DNA of 64,000 nt, taken from positions 17,728 through 81,727 of the forward strand of contig DAOTJS010000009.1 of the NCBI GenBank assembly GCA_035448825.1. Reading direction: 5' to 3'. The notes under the pieces are model-generated. The model was not told the DNA's origin. It searched no databases and saw only the letters and a program-made list of their open reading frames with translations. Shown here piece after piece: positions 54,501 to 63,616 of the stretch. Both the position numbers and the translations under genes were made by a program. Source of the DNA: JAGNGI01 sp035448825. GTDB lineage: Bacteria > Fidelibacterota > UBA2242. Position 1 is the stretch's first letter. Every line of letters starts with the position of its first letter.

Positions 54501-55088
54501 ATGGTAAATATGGCAGTCAAAGAAGAGTATGAACAGGAATACACGCGCTGGAAATTTCTGAACGATCAACGGGATGACCTAGTATCTTCGGAAAAAGGAT
54601 TGACGGAAGTGATTGCTCAGATTGACCAAATTGCCCGCGAACAGTATTTGGAAACTTTCAATCAAATCCGAAGCAATTTTAAAACGACTTTTGACATTTT
54701 CTTTGGTGGCGGCGAAGCCGATTTGCGCCTAATTGGTGCGGATGACCCGCTCGAAGCCGAGATTGATATATGGGCTTGTCCAAGTGGGAAAAAAATGCGT
54801 TCACTGCGGATGCTCTCCGCCGGTGAAAAAGCCCTTACGGCGATCGCGCTCTTATTTGCAATTTATCAAGTCAAACCCAGTCCGTTTTGTATTCTGGACG
54901 AAGTGGACGCGCCTCTTGATGACGAAAATATTCGTCGCTTTACCAACGTCATTCGAACTTTTTCGGAAAATACCCAGTTTATAATCGTTACCCATAATAA
55001 AGCGACGATGGCGATCGCCGATGCTCTTTACGGAGTCACTATGGCTGAGAAAGGTGTTTCACAAATAGTTTCGGTAAAATTGGAGTAA
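51567..55088 (+). CDS. smc: Chromosome segregation protein SMC
   Basis: 1173 residues, normal length. The start codon is TTG, supported by AAGGAAAA upstream and by MYISKLTLYGFKSF at the family's usual start. Walker A is GPNGCGKTNIVDA (about 32-44), two long coiled coils flank a hinge (about 500-660, with GFAPGLQYVL and RIVTDRGRF-like segments), and the C-terminal head has LSAGEKALTAIALLFA and CILDEVDAPLDDEN. It condenses and segregates chromosomes with ScpA/ScpB, which are not in the window. Confidence 0.96.
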   Translation: MYISKLTLYGFKSFLKKSEIQFGRGITSIVGPNGCGKTNIVDAIRWVIGEQKASVLRAERVTDVIFNGTATRRPLNLAEVSLTINNVSGRVPIAYSDVEITRRLYRNGESEYFINRNLCRLKDITDLFIDTGMGANAYSIIELKMIEDILSETPEERKRLFEEAAGVNKYRVQRKAALRKLESTRDDLLRLNDIINEVDQNVKNLKRQIARYEKYQETTQKLIEAEVILASRRIFDLRAKQAPILAEIDAKQKLLEKISAELSGKESQGREQQKILNAIEAELQSRRNELEALRANKAKLEASGLLLKEQLRNNAQNNARLTTAINALLENIESTKNRQKIIEQELITNAQTLEEKRLSYKSAVEAQQGIENNYKKLSADLQALQDERFNAFRQQAEQTARLNNLKENINQREKELQNIIEQIATQTNNQTNLATTLKELREKIDVLTVRRDELEKSLQNELSRQQSLNEQENHVRDELRHCESALDKLNNQIQFYSSIIHSKEGFAPGLQYVLDHPDEFPGIRGALSDLLSVDPRYYLAVEAVIKDIARLLVAESRPAALQTLEKLNRLEKGRVSIIPLDSRSRMPAFKPAENGLQPLLKFIKSDAHLENLKEMLFGNVYCCSDDQFEELINNPDLESYSIVTDRGRFRDANGWFSGGAEQSAANVLVGRQTRLNELEEEIKSVEKQRAVLLEKLQSAQSEIHRHNEIREKLHRDRQQIEAEIRQLSDVLRATESQQVQSSGTLTALNEQKVTLTTAIASFKERLAKETPAQSSVDSQLAQMDQLISIKKTELDQVRANLDQHNQNLQNLRVELINLENKARNLADEKVVLERNLNNNLEQVEKARQELAVVELEKGQLEKSLSDNKLAETEAVTLANQAESKYRQIEQAFKSLREKIEAINTEIFNLRHTKEQNSEDLKRLELANSQFTANINEISSVLLEKYNRTPLEEISTDLPAETEARQVVERYRHNLEQIGMVNMAVKEEYEQEYTRWKFLNDQRDDLVSSEKGLTEVIAQIDQIAREQYLETFNQIRSNFKTTFDIFFGGGEADLRLIGADDPLEAEIDIWACPSGKKMRSLRMLSAGEKALTAIALLFAIYQVKPSPFCILDEVDAPLDDENIRRFTNVIRTFSENTQFIIVTHNKATMAIADALYGVTMAEKGVSQIVSVKLE

Positions 55089-55091
55089 CCT

Positions 55092-56462
55092 ATGCGTATC
55101 AAAATATTATTAATGTTATTGTGTTTGTTAATCGTGAACTCATTTGCCGGGGAATTCGATGTGGATTTTGCGGTCTTTAAAGGCAATGAGGAAGTCAGTG
55201 TAGTCGAAGTCTATCTACTGATTCCGCGGACTTTATTTCAGTTCGTTCCTAATGAAAATGAGTATCGTTCCTATGCTCTGATTCGAGTTGCTCTGGTAGA
55301 AGGAGACTCTGTACGTGATATTCAGGAATGGCAAATAACGGATCGGGTCACTGATACATTACAGCTGGCTGAAAATCAGAAAATTCCGGAAATAGCCACT
55401 TTGCAGGTTAACCCTGGAAAATATCAATTAATCGTATTGGTAGCGGATCTGATTAACCACCATCAATATCGTTATGATAAGCAACTTGAGGTTTCAGATT
55501 ATTCGGGTGATCAATTAAGGCTCAGTGATATTCAGATTAGTAGTCAAATTACAAAAACCGGGCAAGAAAATAAGTTCAGTAAATATTTCGGCTATGATAT
55601 AATTCCGAATGCCAGTGCCATTTTCGGTCAAAGACAAAATTTGATTTATTCTTTTGCCGAAGTTTATAACTTGAAAGTTGAACCCGGTAAACCATCGAAC
55701 TATTTAGTAAAGTATAGCATCGCGGATTTAAACGGAAAAATAGTAGTCGCCGGTGACTGGCGTCCGAAAAAGAAACCAGGTACTTCGGCGGTCGAGATTA
55801 ATAATCTCAATATTACCGGCTTACCGGGCGGTTTATATGATTTGATTATTGAGGTGAACGATGAATCGGCTCAAAAGACAGCGAAAGGGACTAAGCGGTT
55901 TTACATTCTGGAAAGTAAGACTCCGCTCACTGGTCTCGAAATGAGCACTGAGTCCATCCAGCTTGAGGGCAAATCCGCAAAAGAACTTGATGAAATTTTC
56001 GGTCCACTGCGGTACATCGCAACTGAAACAGAAATTAGACGGTACAAGAAATCCGATATCGAAGGTAAAAAGCAAATTATCCTGCATTTCTGGGATAATC
56101 GCGATACTAATCCCCAAACGCCGATTAATGAAGCCAGAACCGAATTCGAACGGCGTCTTCAGTATGTCAATCAGCAATTTTCTTCCCATCAGGTACCCGG
56201 CTGGAAATCGGATTTTGGACGGGTTTATCTGATTTATGGGGCGCCCTCCGAAATTGAACGCTTCCCCAGTTCCCTCGAAAATAAACCTTATCAAATCTGG
56301 CATTATAATGAAATCGAAGGTGGGGTAAAATTTTATTTCGTTGATAAAAATGGATTCGGTTCTTATGAACTGGTTCATTCGACCGCTCGCAATGAATTAC
56401 AGGATATCAATTGGCAACGCTGGATTTCGCCCTATTCGACTAGTCCAGATTTAACTTATTAG
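55092..56462 (+). CDS. GWxTD domain-containing exported protein
   Basis: 456 residues with a signal peptide (IKILLMLLCLLIVNSFA). The C-terminal module has GWKSDFGRVYLIYGAPSEIE, a variant of the GWxTDxGrvyI signature, followed by PYQIWHYNEI. The N-terminal part is beta-rich. GWxTD proteins are restricted mainly to FCB-group and related phyla; their function is unknown. GGAG precedes the ATG, 3 bp after smc. Confidence 0.88.
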   Translation: MRIKILLMLLCLLIVNSFAGEFDVDFAVFKGNEEVSVVEVYLLIPRTLFQFVPNENEYRSYALIRVALVEGDSVRDIQEWQITDRVTDTLQLAENQKIPEIATLQVNPGKYQLIVLVADLINHHQYRYDKQLEVSDYSGDQLRLSDIQISSQITKTGQENKFSKYFGYDIIPNASAIFGQRQNLIYSFAEVYNLKVEPGKPSNYLVKYSIADLNGKIVVAGDWRPKKKPGTSAVEINNLNITGLPGGLYDLIIEVNDESAQKTAKGTKRFYILESKTPLTGLEMSTESIQLEGKSAKELDEIFGPLRYIATETEIRRYKKSDIEGKKQIILHFWDNRDTNPQTPINEARTEFERRLQYVNQQFSSHQVPGWKSDFGRVYLIYGAPSEIERFPSSLENKPYQIWHYNEIEGGVKFYFVDKNGFGSYELVHSTARNELQDINWQRWISPYSTSPDLTY

Positions 56463-56474
56463 GGAGGTAAAAAC

Positions 56475-57338
56475 ATGAGGATTGGCATAGACCTTGGTGG
56501 CACGAAAGTTTCGATCGGGCTGGTTGATCAGAACCGGCTCATCGGACAACCGGTACGTTTTATGATATCCGAATGTAAGGATGCTGACGATTTAGTTCGA
56601 CATATGAGAGATGCCATTGACCAAAATCTTAAAGCTAACGGGGTCGTCTGGCAGAATCTTGAAATGATCGGAATCGGCAGCCCCGGCCCGCTCGACTATA
56701 AAACTGGAATGATTTTACATACTCCTAATCTGGTAATGGTACGCAATTATCCGCTCGGACCAAAGTTAGCGGCTTTGACCGGTCTGCCGGTGTTGGTGAA
56801 TAATGATGCTAATTGTTTTGCGCTCGGCGAACAACGCGCTGGAAGCGGTCGCGGTTTGGAATATGTGCTTGGTGTAACGCTTGGTACTGGGTTTGGATTG
56901 GGATTTATTTATCGTAATGAAATTTTCAATGGCGCTACCGGAACGGCTTTGGAATTTGCGATGACTCCTTATCGCGATGGCGTTTTCGAGGATTATATTT
57001 CCGGACGTGGTCTGGCGCGAATCTATAAATCCGTGGTAGGGAAGGATATTAAACCGGCTGAAGTTACTACCCTGGCTAAAAATGGCGATGCGGATGCTCT
57101 GGAAACCTGGCGGATTTTCGGTCATCATCTCGCTCAGGCGATGATTGTGCTGGTGATGGTTCTCGATCCCGATATTATCGTGATTGGCGGTTCAGTCTCC
57201 CAAGGCTGGGATTTCTTCTATCAATCACTGGAAACTGAATTGCGAGCAGGCATTCATTCCGGCCCAGCCGGTCATCTGAAAATTGCCCGCAGTCAATTAG
57301 GTGAACTGGCGGCTATTATCGGCGCGGCCAGTCTATAA
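56475..57338 (+). CDS. ROK-family sugar kinase lacking the zinc motif
   Basis: 287 residues; GGGAGG lies upstream. The ASKHA phosphate motifs GIDLGGTKVSIGLVD and GVTLGTGFGLGFI and the catalytic Asp in VNNDANCFALGE are present. The C-x-C-G-x-x-G-C zinc loop of most ROK glucokinases is absent: the region reads TALEFAMTPYRDGVFEDYISG. Such zincless members still phosphorylate hexoses. Glucose is the default substrate but is not proven. Confidence 0.87.
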   Translation: MRIGIDLGGTKVSIGLVDQNRLIGQPVRFMISECKDADDLVRHMRDAIDQNLKANGVVWQNLEMIGIGSPGPLDYKTGMILHTPNLVMVRNYPLGPKLAALTGLPVLVNNDANCFALGEQRAGSGRGLEYVLGVTLGTGFGLGFIYRNEIFNGATGTALEFAMTPYRDGVFEDYISGRGLARIYKSVVGKDIKPAEVTTLAKNGDADALETWRIFGHHLAQAMIVLVMVLDPDIIVIGGSVSQGWDFFYQSLETELRAGIHSGPAGHLKIARSQLGELAAIIGAASL

Positions 57339-57361
57339 GAATAAACCTGATCGTTAAAATT

Positions 57362-58039
57362 ATGCAGTTTTTCAAAACTCTTGCCAGTGGTGTTACATCT
57401 CTATTATTTCCGCCGATCTGTAAAAGCTGTGAAAAGAGAATGGATTCAAATGCCGGGCCGATTTGCCCGGATTGCTGGCAAAAGTTACAGTTGTTTTCGG
57501 CGGAAGAGATGAAAAATAAAAATATTCCGGAAAACCTTGATTTGGTCTGGCCGGTTTTTCTGTTCGATGATTTGTTTCAGAAAATAATTCACGCTTTGAA
57601 ATATCAGGGAAATATTTCAATTGGTTACGAGATTGGACAACGAATGGCTTTGCATTTGCCGCCTGAGGTAATAGATTTTCCATCGGCTTTATTCGTTCCG
57701 ATTCCTTTACACCCGATAAAATTGCGAGAACGCGGATATAATCAATCCGAAGCGATTGCGAAAGGATTGGCGTCGAACTCGGGCATTAGGGTTGAAACCA
57801 AATTGCTGAAGCGCATTAAAAACACTGCTACTCAAACGAAATTAAATGCTGAGGAACGCCAGGCTAATATGGAAATGGCTTTCGCAATTAATCGAGGGAA
57901 TACCGTTCCTTCCGATAGTGTTATTATTCTGGTTGATGATGTTTTCACTACCGGTGCTACCCTTAATTCAGCCGCAGGAGTACTACGTCAGTCCGGTTTT
58001 CAAAAAGTTATCGCGGTAACTGCCGCCGCTCCGCTTTAG
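57362..58039 (+). CDS. ComF family phosphoribosyltransferase-like protein
   Basis: 225 residues. An N-terminal zinc ribbon (CKSCEKRM...CPDCW) is followed by RERGYNQSEAIAKGLA and the PRPP-type ILVDDVFTTGATLNSA. ComF proteins are needed for DNA uptake in competent bacteria and may serve in DNA metabolism elsewhere. No other competence genes are here. Confidence 0.9.
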   Translation: MQFFKTLASGVTSLLFPPICKSCEKRMDSNAGPICPDCWQKLQLFSAEEMKNKNIPENLDLVWPVFLFDDLFQKIIHALKYQGNISIGYEIGQRMALHLPPEVIDFPSALFVPIPLHPIKLRERGYNQSEAIAKGLASNSGIRVETKLLKRIKNTATQTKLNAEERQANMEMAFAINRGNTVPSDSVIILVDDVFTTGATLNSAAGVLRQSGFQKVIAVTAAAPL

Positions 58040-58127
58040 ATAAATTCAATATTTTTCCTTGGAATAATTGCGCTAAGAAATTAAAATTGAAAGTTATTTT
58101 AAACAATGCATAAAGTAAAGGTGAAAT

Positions 58128-59324
58128 ATGGCAAGATTGACTATTGATGATTTAAAAGTAAAGGGTAAAAGAGTCATTATGCGGGTTGACTTTAACGTAC
58201 CGCTTGATGAAAATTTGAATGTTCGTGATGATTTTCGCATTCGAGCGGCTTTACCCACTATCCAGAAATTGCTTAACGACGGTGCCCGTTTGATATTAAT
58301 GTCGCATCTCGGTCGCCCAAAAGGTAAACCGGTGCCGGAATTGAGTCTGAAGCCAGTTGCTGAACGTCTCCAGAAATATTTGAAAAATAAGGTTTATTTT
58401 GCTCCCGATTGTATCGGAATTGAGGTAAAGAACTTAGCCAATTCGCTCCAGGATGGCGAAGTCCTTTTACTTGAGAATCTGCGCTTTCATCCGGAAGAGG
58501 AGAAAAACGATCCCGAATTTTCGGCTAAATTAGCCGAATTAGGCGAGATTTATGTCAACGATGCTTTCGGAACAAGTCATCGAGCTCATGCCTCTACCGC
58601 TGGTATCACGAATTACATTCCTGTGCGGGCAGCCGGTTATTTGCTTGAAAAGGAATTGCATTATTTGCAGGACATGCTGGAGAAGCCGGAGAAACCATTC
58701 ACGGCTATTTTCGGTGGAGCGAAAGTCAGTGATAAAATTGATATTATCGAGCGTTTGTTTGGCAAAGTTGACAATATTCTAATCGGTGGCGGGATGGCTT
58801 TTACTTTTCTAAAAGCCAAAAATTATGAAATCGGCAAATCATTGCTCGAAGCGGATAAACTCGATTTTGCACTGGCGACCTTGAAGAAAGCCGAGCAAAT
58901 GGGATGTAAGATAGTTTTACCGACCGACGTGGTCGTTGCATCGGAAATCAGCGATACGGCAGTGCCAGAAATTGTCTCAGTAGATCAAATTCCAGCTGAC
59001 AAAGTTGGAGTTGATATCGGTCCTGAGACCACGATGATTTTTTGTGATATAATTGAAAAAAGCAAAACAATTTTGTGGAATGGCCCGATGGGCGTATTCG
59101 AAGTTAAGCAGTTTTCAACCGGTACGGAATCAATTGCCCGCAAATTGGCAGAAGTTACAGCCAAAGGCGCTACCACAGTCGTCGGTGGTGGTGACTCAGC
59201 TTCTGCAATGAAGAAATTCGGTCTTATGGACAAGGTTTCGCACGTTTCGACTGGCGGCGGAGCTTCGCTGGAATTGTTGAGTGGAATGGAACTAATACCC
59301 ATTAATCTTATTTCAAAAAAGTAA
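58128..59324 (+). CDS. pgk: Phosphoglycerate kinase
   Basis: 398 residues; AAAGGTGA precedes the ATG. RVDFNVPLD, MSHLGRPKG, the hinge region and VGGGDSASAMKKFG are typical. It makes ATP from 1,3-bisphosphoglycerate. It is followed by tpiA after 6 bp and then secG, a common pgk-tpiA-secG arrangement. Confidence 0.97.
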   Translation: MARLTIDDLKVKGKRVIMRVDFNVPLDENLNVRDDFRIRAALPTIQKLLNDGARLILMSHLGRPKGKPVPELSLKPVAERLQKYLKNKVYFAPDCIGIEVKNLANSLQDGEVLLLENLRFHPEEEKNDPEFSAKLAELGEIYVNDAFGTSHRAHASTAGITNYIPVRAAGYLLEKELHYLQDMLEKPEKPFTAIFGGAKVSDKIDIIERLFGKVDNILIGGGMAFTFLKAKNYEIGKSLLEADKLDFALATLKKAEQMGCKIVLPTDVVVASEISDTAVPEIVSVDQIPADKVGVDIGPETTMIFCDIIEKSKTILWNGPMGVFEVKQFSTGTESIARKLAEVTAKGATTVVGGGDSASAMKKFGLMDKVSHVSTGGGASLELLSGMELIPINLISKK

Positions 59325-59330
59325 CTATTT

Positions 59331-60110
59331 ATGAAACAGTATATTGTAGCCGGCAACTGGAAAATGCATAAGGACATTCCGGAGTCCCGCATTTTCGTTT
59401 CGAATATTTTGGACAAATTGATAAAACAACAAAGGTCTACGATTATTTTATGTCCTCCTTTTACTGCGCTTTTCAACGTTTATGAATTGATAAGAAACAC
59501 TTCCATCGCGCTGGGTGGTCAAAATATGCACAGCGAACCCAAAGGTGCATTTACCGGTGAAATTTCCGGTGAAATGCTACTTTCAGCCGGTTGCCAATAT
59601 GTTATTCTGGGACATTCTGAACGGAGGCACATATTTGGCGAAACGGATGATTTTATCCGGGATAAAGTTAAACGAGCCCTGCAGGTTGGTTTGAAGCCGA
59701 TCATTTGCGTTGGAGAAAAATTGAATGAGCGTCAATCCGGTGAAACTCTGGATGTCGTTCGCCGCCAATGTGATTCGGCGCTGAGTGTCGTCAATGAGCA
59801 GGAAATTGGGCATTGTGTAATCGCTTATGAACCCGTCTGGGCGATTGGGACAGGAGTTGTGGCAACTCCGCAGCAAGCTTCCGAAGCCCATTCGATGATT
59901 CGAAAACTTCTATCAGCCAAATACGGAGCAGAGAACGCCGAAGTAATTCCGATTTTATACGGTGGTAGCGTTAAATCCTCCAACGCCGCAAGTTTGATTC
60001 AGGCGCAAGACATTGATGGCTTTCTAATTGGCGGAGCCAGTTTAATCGAAGACGAGTTCGTGCGGATTGCCGAAATCGTCGAGGACTATGTAAAACAAAG
60101 GGAGTTATAG
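59331..60110 (+). CDS. tpiA: Triosephosphate isomerase
   Basis: 259 residues. AGNWKMHKD contains the catalytic Lys, LGHSERRHIFGE the electrophilic His and AYEPVWAIGTG the catalytic Glu; YGGSVKSSNA is the phosphate loop. It interconverts DHAP and glyceraldehyde 3-phosphate. The stop overlaps the secG GTG start by one base. Confidence 0.97.
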   Translation: MKQYIVAGNWKMHKDIPESRIFVSNILDKLIKQQRSTIILCPPFTALFNVYELIRNTSIALGGQNMHSEPKGAFTGEISGEMLLSAGCQYVILGHSERRHIFGETDDFIRDKVKRALQVGLKPIICVGEKLNERQSGETLDVVRRQCDSALSVVNEQEIGHCVIAYEPVWAIGTGVVATPQQASEAHSMIRKLLSAKYGAENAEVIPILYGGSVKSSNAASLIQAQDIDGFLIGGASLIEDEFVRIAEIVEDYVKQREL

Positions 60111-60457
60111 TGTATACCTTTTTAATAATTATTCATGTGATTGTATCGGTCTTATTGATGTTGGTAATATTAATGCAATCCAGCAAAGGAGGCGGATTGT
60201 CCGGCACATTTGGCGGCGCCGGTGGTAGTTCTTTATTCAGCGGACGCGGCGCGGCGACTTTTCTTTCCAAGTTAACGACGGGATTGGCAATTGCCTTTAT
60301 GGTTATTTCGATCCTAATCGGATTAATTTCAGCTCCGCGTGGTGAACCTACCAGCGTTATCCGTCAGGAGGCTAATCGCCGCACATCGCCTTCGGCTGAA
60401 TTGCCGATTCCTCAAGGCAGTGGTGAACAAGGAACTCCTGTTTTGCCTGATAATTAA
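60110..60457 (+). CDS. secG: Preprotein translocase subunit SecG
   Basis: 115 residues with a GTG start supported by GGGAG 5 bp upstream. Two hydrophobic helices flank LMQSSKGGGLSGTFGG, the SecG signature. The C-terminal tail is Ser/Thr/Pro/Glu-rich. It assists SecYEG translocation. The tRNA-Leu gene follows after 43 bp. Confidence 0.93.
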   Translation: MYTFLIIIHVIVSVLLMLVILMQSSKGGGLSGTFGGAGGSSLFSGRGAATFLSKLTTGLAIAFMVISILIGLISAPRGEPTSVIRQEANRRTSPSAELPIPQGSGEQGTPVLPDN

Positions 60458-60500
60458 ATGAGTTGCATATTTGAATTGTTTTTTGAAATAGTTTATTATT

Positions 60501-60586
60501 GCCGAGGTGGTGGAACTGGTAGACACGCATGTTTGAGGGGCATGTGGGCGGATTTGCTTGTACGGGTTCAAGTCCCGTCCTCGGCA
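60501..60586 (+). tRNA. tRNA-Leu (GAG)
   Basis: Acceptor GCCGAGG/CCTCGGC, discriminator A, anticodon stem CATGT/GCATG with loop TTGAGGG (anticodon GAG), long variable arm, T-arm ACGGG-TTCAAGT-CCCGT. It is downstream of secG, a frequent bacterial position. Confidence 0.95.
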
Positions 60587-60615
60587 CGAAAATGAAAACC
60601 AATAAAATGGGGTAA

Positions 60616-61908
60616 ATGATGAAATATGTAAAACAAATCAGTGTAATCATTTTATTGACTTTGGTTGTGTTGAGTAGCCTGATTGGACAAGATCCTCTCT
60701 CAGAAGCTTATACTCTCTTTCAGAACGGAGAATATCAGAAAGCATTTGAAAAATGTAAACCTATTGTTGAGAAAGATCCCAATTATGCTGGGGCTGTTTT
60801 CCTTTTGGGGCGGATTTATTTTGCACTTGGAGAACTGGATAGCTCCAAGGTTTACCTTGACAAAGCGATTGATTTAGATCGTGCCAATACCGAGTTTCGA
60901 GAGATTAGAACCCAGATTGCAGCCTTTACTACCCAGCTAACAGAAGCTTCTCGACTAGTAAATAATGGTGATTACGAAGGCGCTAAAAATTTATACCTCG
61001 AAATTATTAAAACTAATCCCAATTTTGCGGATGCTTATTTCAATCTGGCTCAAGTATATATTCGTCTAAATGATTTGACGAATGCCTCACTGTACTTGAG
61101 AAAAGTTATCGAAATGAAACCGAACGAAGAACGGTATATAAAACTATTAAAGAACTTGGTTCAGCAGTACTTACAGGAAGGTGAAAACCTGCGCCAGAGA
61201 CGTAATAATGAAGGAGCGCTTGAGAAATACAAACAAGCACTCGAACTCGATCCGAACGAGTTTTTGGCTTATTATTTCAGTGGGCTGGCTTATTATGACA
61301 TGAAGAATTATGATGAAGCCATCAAAGCTATCAATAAAGGCTTGGAAATCAATCCCGAACATGCCAAGTCCTACTTATTGCTTGGTCAAATCTACGAGAA
61401 GACCAACAAAAAGGCTGAAGCCCTAAAAGCTTACGAACAAGCAGTTAAAATTGATCCACTTTTTGAAGCCGGTTGGGATCGAATCGGGGTATTGAATTAC
61501 AATATGAAAAATTATGAGCAGTCCATTAATGCCTATAAAAAATTGATTGAAATCAATCCCGAGAATCCACGCTACTATGAAAAACTGGGGCAGATTTATC
61601 TGGATACCAATAATCCCAAGGAAGCGATTATCAATTTGGAAAAGGTTACTCAGAAAGACCCCAAAAATTTAAAAGCCTGGTTGAGAATTGCTCAAGCCTA
61701 TAATAATCAGGGGGAATGTGCTCAGGCTAAAACGGCGGCTGAAACCGCTTTGAAAATTAAAGCCGGTGATGCACTAGCTCTAATCGAACTGGGAATTGCG
61801 GAACGTTGTCTCGGAAATACAGCCGCGGCTCGTCAGGCTTTTCAATTAGCCGCCAAAGATCCCCAATATCGGCGCTACGCAGAAGAACATCTGAAAACGG
61901 TTCAATAA
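60616..61908 (+). CDS. Exported TPR-repeat protein
   Basis: 430 residues with a signal peptide (VKQISVIILLTLVVLSSLIG). About ten tetratricopeptide repeats run from residue 28 to the end, e.g. ALEKYKQALELDPNEFLAY and EALKAYEQAVKIDPLFEAG. TPR proteins are scaffolds for periplasmic or surface complexes. The partner is unknown. A strong terminator follows. Confidence 0.88.
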   Translation: MMKYVKQISVIILLTLVVLSSLIGQDPLSEAYTLFQNGEYQKAFEKCKPIVEKDPNYAGAVFLLGRIYFALGELDSSKVYLDKAIDLDRANTEFREIRTQIAAFTTQLTEASRLVNNGDYEGAKNLYLEIIKTNPNFADAYFNLAQVYIRLNDLTNASLYLRKVIEMKPNEERYIKLLKNLVQQYLQEGENLRQRRNNEGALEKYKQALELDPNEFLAYYFSGLAYYDMKNYDEAIKAINKGLEINPEHAKSYLLLGQIYEKTNKKAEALKAYEQAVKIDPLFEAGWDRIGVLNYNMKNYEQSINAYKKLIEINPENPRYYEKLGQIYLDTNNPKEAIINLEKVTQKDPKNLKAWLRIAQAYNNQGECAQAKTAAETALKIKAGDALALIELGIAERCLGNTAAARQAFQLAAKDPQYRRYAEEHLKTVQ

Positions 61909-61931
61909 AATTTTCTAGTCAGAATAATTAA

Positions 61932-61956
61932 GGGTGAGTCAGTCTCACCCTTTTTT
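61932..61956 (+). terminator. Rho-independent terminator after the TPR gene
   Basis: GGGTGAG-TCAGT-CTCACCC stem followed by six T, 24 bases after the stop. Confidence 0.92.
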
Positions 61957-62059
61957 ATTCGGATAACTCTTTTATGAAAAATTCTATGGCTTAAAGAGGT
62001 TTTTGAGTAATTTTAAAAGCGAAATATGAAAACAATCATTAGTAAAAGAACCGACTACT

Positions 62060-63616
62060 ATGCCTGAATTCATCCTTTCAAATGCTGAAGCCGCGGCGGT
62101 TGATCGCTATGCAATTGAGAAGTTGCAAATTCCCGGCACTGAATTAATGTTCAAAGCCGGCAATTTCGTTGCCCTGAAAGCCAAGAAATCAATTCAGGAT
62201 ATACCCAATAGCCGTATTGATATTTTCTGCGGGACTGGAAACAACGGCGGGGACGGATTCGTCGCCGCGCATTTATTAAGCGAATGGGGTGCTAATTGTA
62301 TTATCTGGTTGATTGGCGATCCGCAAAATATCAAAGGCGATGCACGTCATTTTTACCAAAAATGCGAAGGAAGCCAGCAGAATATTCGTTTTATTAAAAC
62401 TACTGCAGATTTAAGGACCTATTGTGATCTGCAGGAATCCGATTTGATTATTGATGCGATGCTCGGTACCGGCTTCCACGGCGAAGTCCATGGGGTAATA
62501 GCCGATGCGATTCGATTGATTAATGATACTAATTTACCGGTAATTGCCGTGGATATTCCCTCCGGAGTAAATGGAGATACCGGGGAAGTTCAGGGAGAAG
62601 CCGTCAGAGCCAAATACACTGTGACGATGGGTTTTTTAAAGCGCGGCTTGCTTTTTTATCCCGGCAAAAGATTCGCCGGTGAAATTGCTGTGGTTGACCT
62701 CGGCTATCCACGCAAAGCTTTCAACATTCTCAAAGAAAAAACTTTCCTGATTGGTAAGCAGGACATTAAGAAGGTTATCCCGCCGATTGCCGAAGATACC
62801 TACAAACATCGTCAGGGGAAAGTTTTGATAATCGCCGGTTCGCCCGGAATGACCGGCGCGGCGACTCTCTGCGCCTTGGGCGCTATGCGCAGTGGTGCTG
62901 GACTAGTGGTTAATGCCGTTCCCAGGAGTCTGAATCCGATCATGGAAGTCAAACTGACTGAGGCTCTAACCGCACCAGTTCCGGAATCGTCTCAGCAGAC
63001 TTTTTGTCCGGAATCTTTGCCGGCAATTCAATCCAGAATAGAATGGAGCGATGTGGTGGTCTTTGGACCGGGTGTTTCCAGTAATGTCGAAGTTCAGGAA
63101 TTTGGGCGACAGTTGCTAAAAAATTGTCCTAAGCCATTGATAATTGATGCTGACGGTCTGCGAATTTTCCATAATAATCTTGAATTGATTGGTACGATTG
63201 AAGATTTAACTATAACACCTCATCGCGGCGAATTTGCGATGATGACCGGGATTACAGTCGCAGAAGTGAATAAAAATGTCATCGAAGTTGCCCGCGATTT
63301 CGTACGAAAGTATCCCTGTACTTTGGTATTGAAAGGCGCACCGTCGCTAGTTGTTTCTCCTAAAGGAGTGGTGGCGGTAAACTCGACCGGCAATCCAGCT
63401 TTGGCGACCGGCGGTACCGGTGATGTTCTAACCGGCATAATTGCGGCTTTCCGGGCTCAAGGCTTGAATTCTTTCGATGCGGCTATGGCCGGAGTTTCCA
63501 TTCATGGATTGGCGGGCGATTGGGGACGTAAAAAGCTGGGTGTCAGAGCATTCATCGCCAGCGATTTATTAGATTACTTACCGATGATACTGCGCCGGCT
63601 GGATAAGGTGATTTAA
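62060..63616 (+). CDS. nnr: Bifunctional NAD(P)HX epimerase/dehydratase
   Basis: 518 residues, the fused form of NnrE and NnrD. The N-terminal YjeF_N domain has GTGNNGGDGFVAAHLL; the C-terminal ribokinase-like domain has LIIAGSPGMTGAATL and ATGGTGDVLTGIIAAF. It repairs hydrated NADH and NADPH with ADP or ATP. The vanZ-like gene overlaps its stop by one base. Confidence 0.95.
   Translation: MPEFILSNAEAAAVDRYAIEKLQIPGTELMFKAGNFVALKAKKSIQDIPNSRIDIFCGTGNNGGDGFVAAHLLSEWGANCIIWLIGDPQNIKGDARHFYQKCEGSQQNIRFIKTTADLRTYCDLQESDLIIDAMLGTGFHGEVHGVIADAIRLINDTNLPVIAVDIPSGVNGDTGEVQGEAVRAKYTVTMGFLKRGLLFYPGKRFAGEIAVVDLGYPRKAFNILKEKTFLIGKQDIKKVIPPIAEDTYKHRQGKVLIIAGSPGMTGAATLCALGAMRSGAGLVVNAVPRSLNPIMEVKLTEALTAPVPESSQQTFCPESLPAIQSRIEWSDVVVFGPGVSSNVEVQEFGRQLLKNCPKPLIIDADGLRIFHNNLELIGTIEDLTITPHRGEFAMMTGITVAEVNKNVIEVARDFVRKYPCTLVLKGAPSLVVSPKGVVAVNSTGNPALATGGTGDVLTGIIAAFRAQGLNSFDAAMAGVSIHGLAGDWGRKKLGVRAFIASDLLDYLPMILRRLDKVI

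Noticed and set aside
55833..56378. 181-residue minus-strand frame inside the GWxTD gene
   Set aside because: Shadow of a well-supported exported protein; no motif or start signal.
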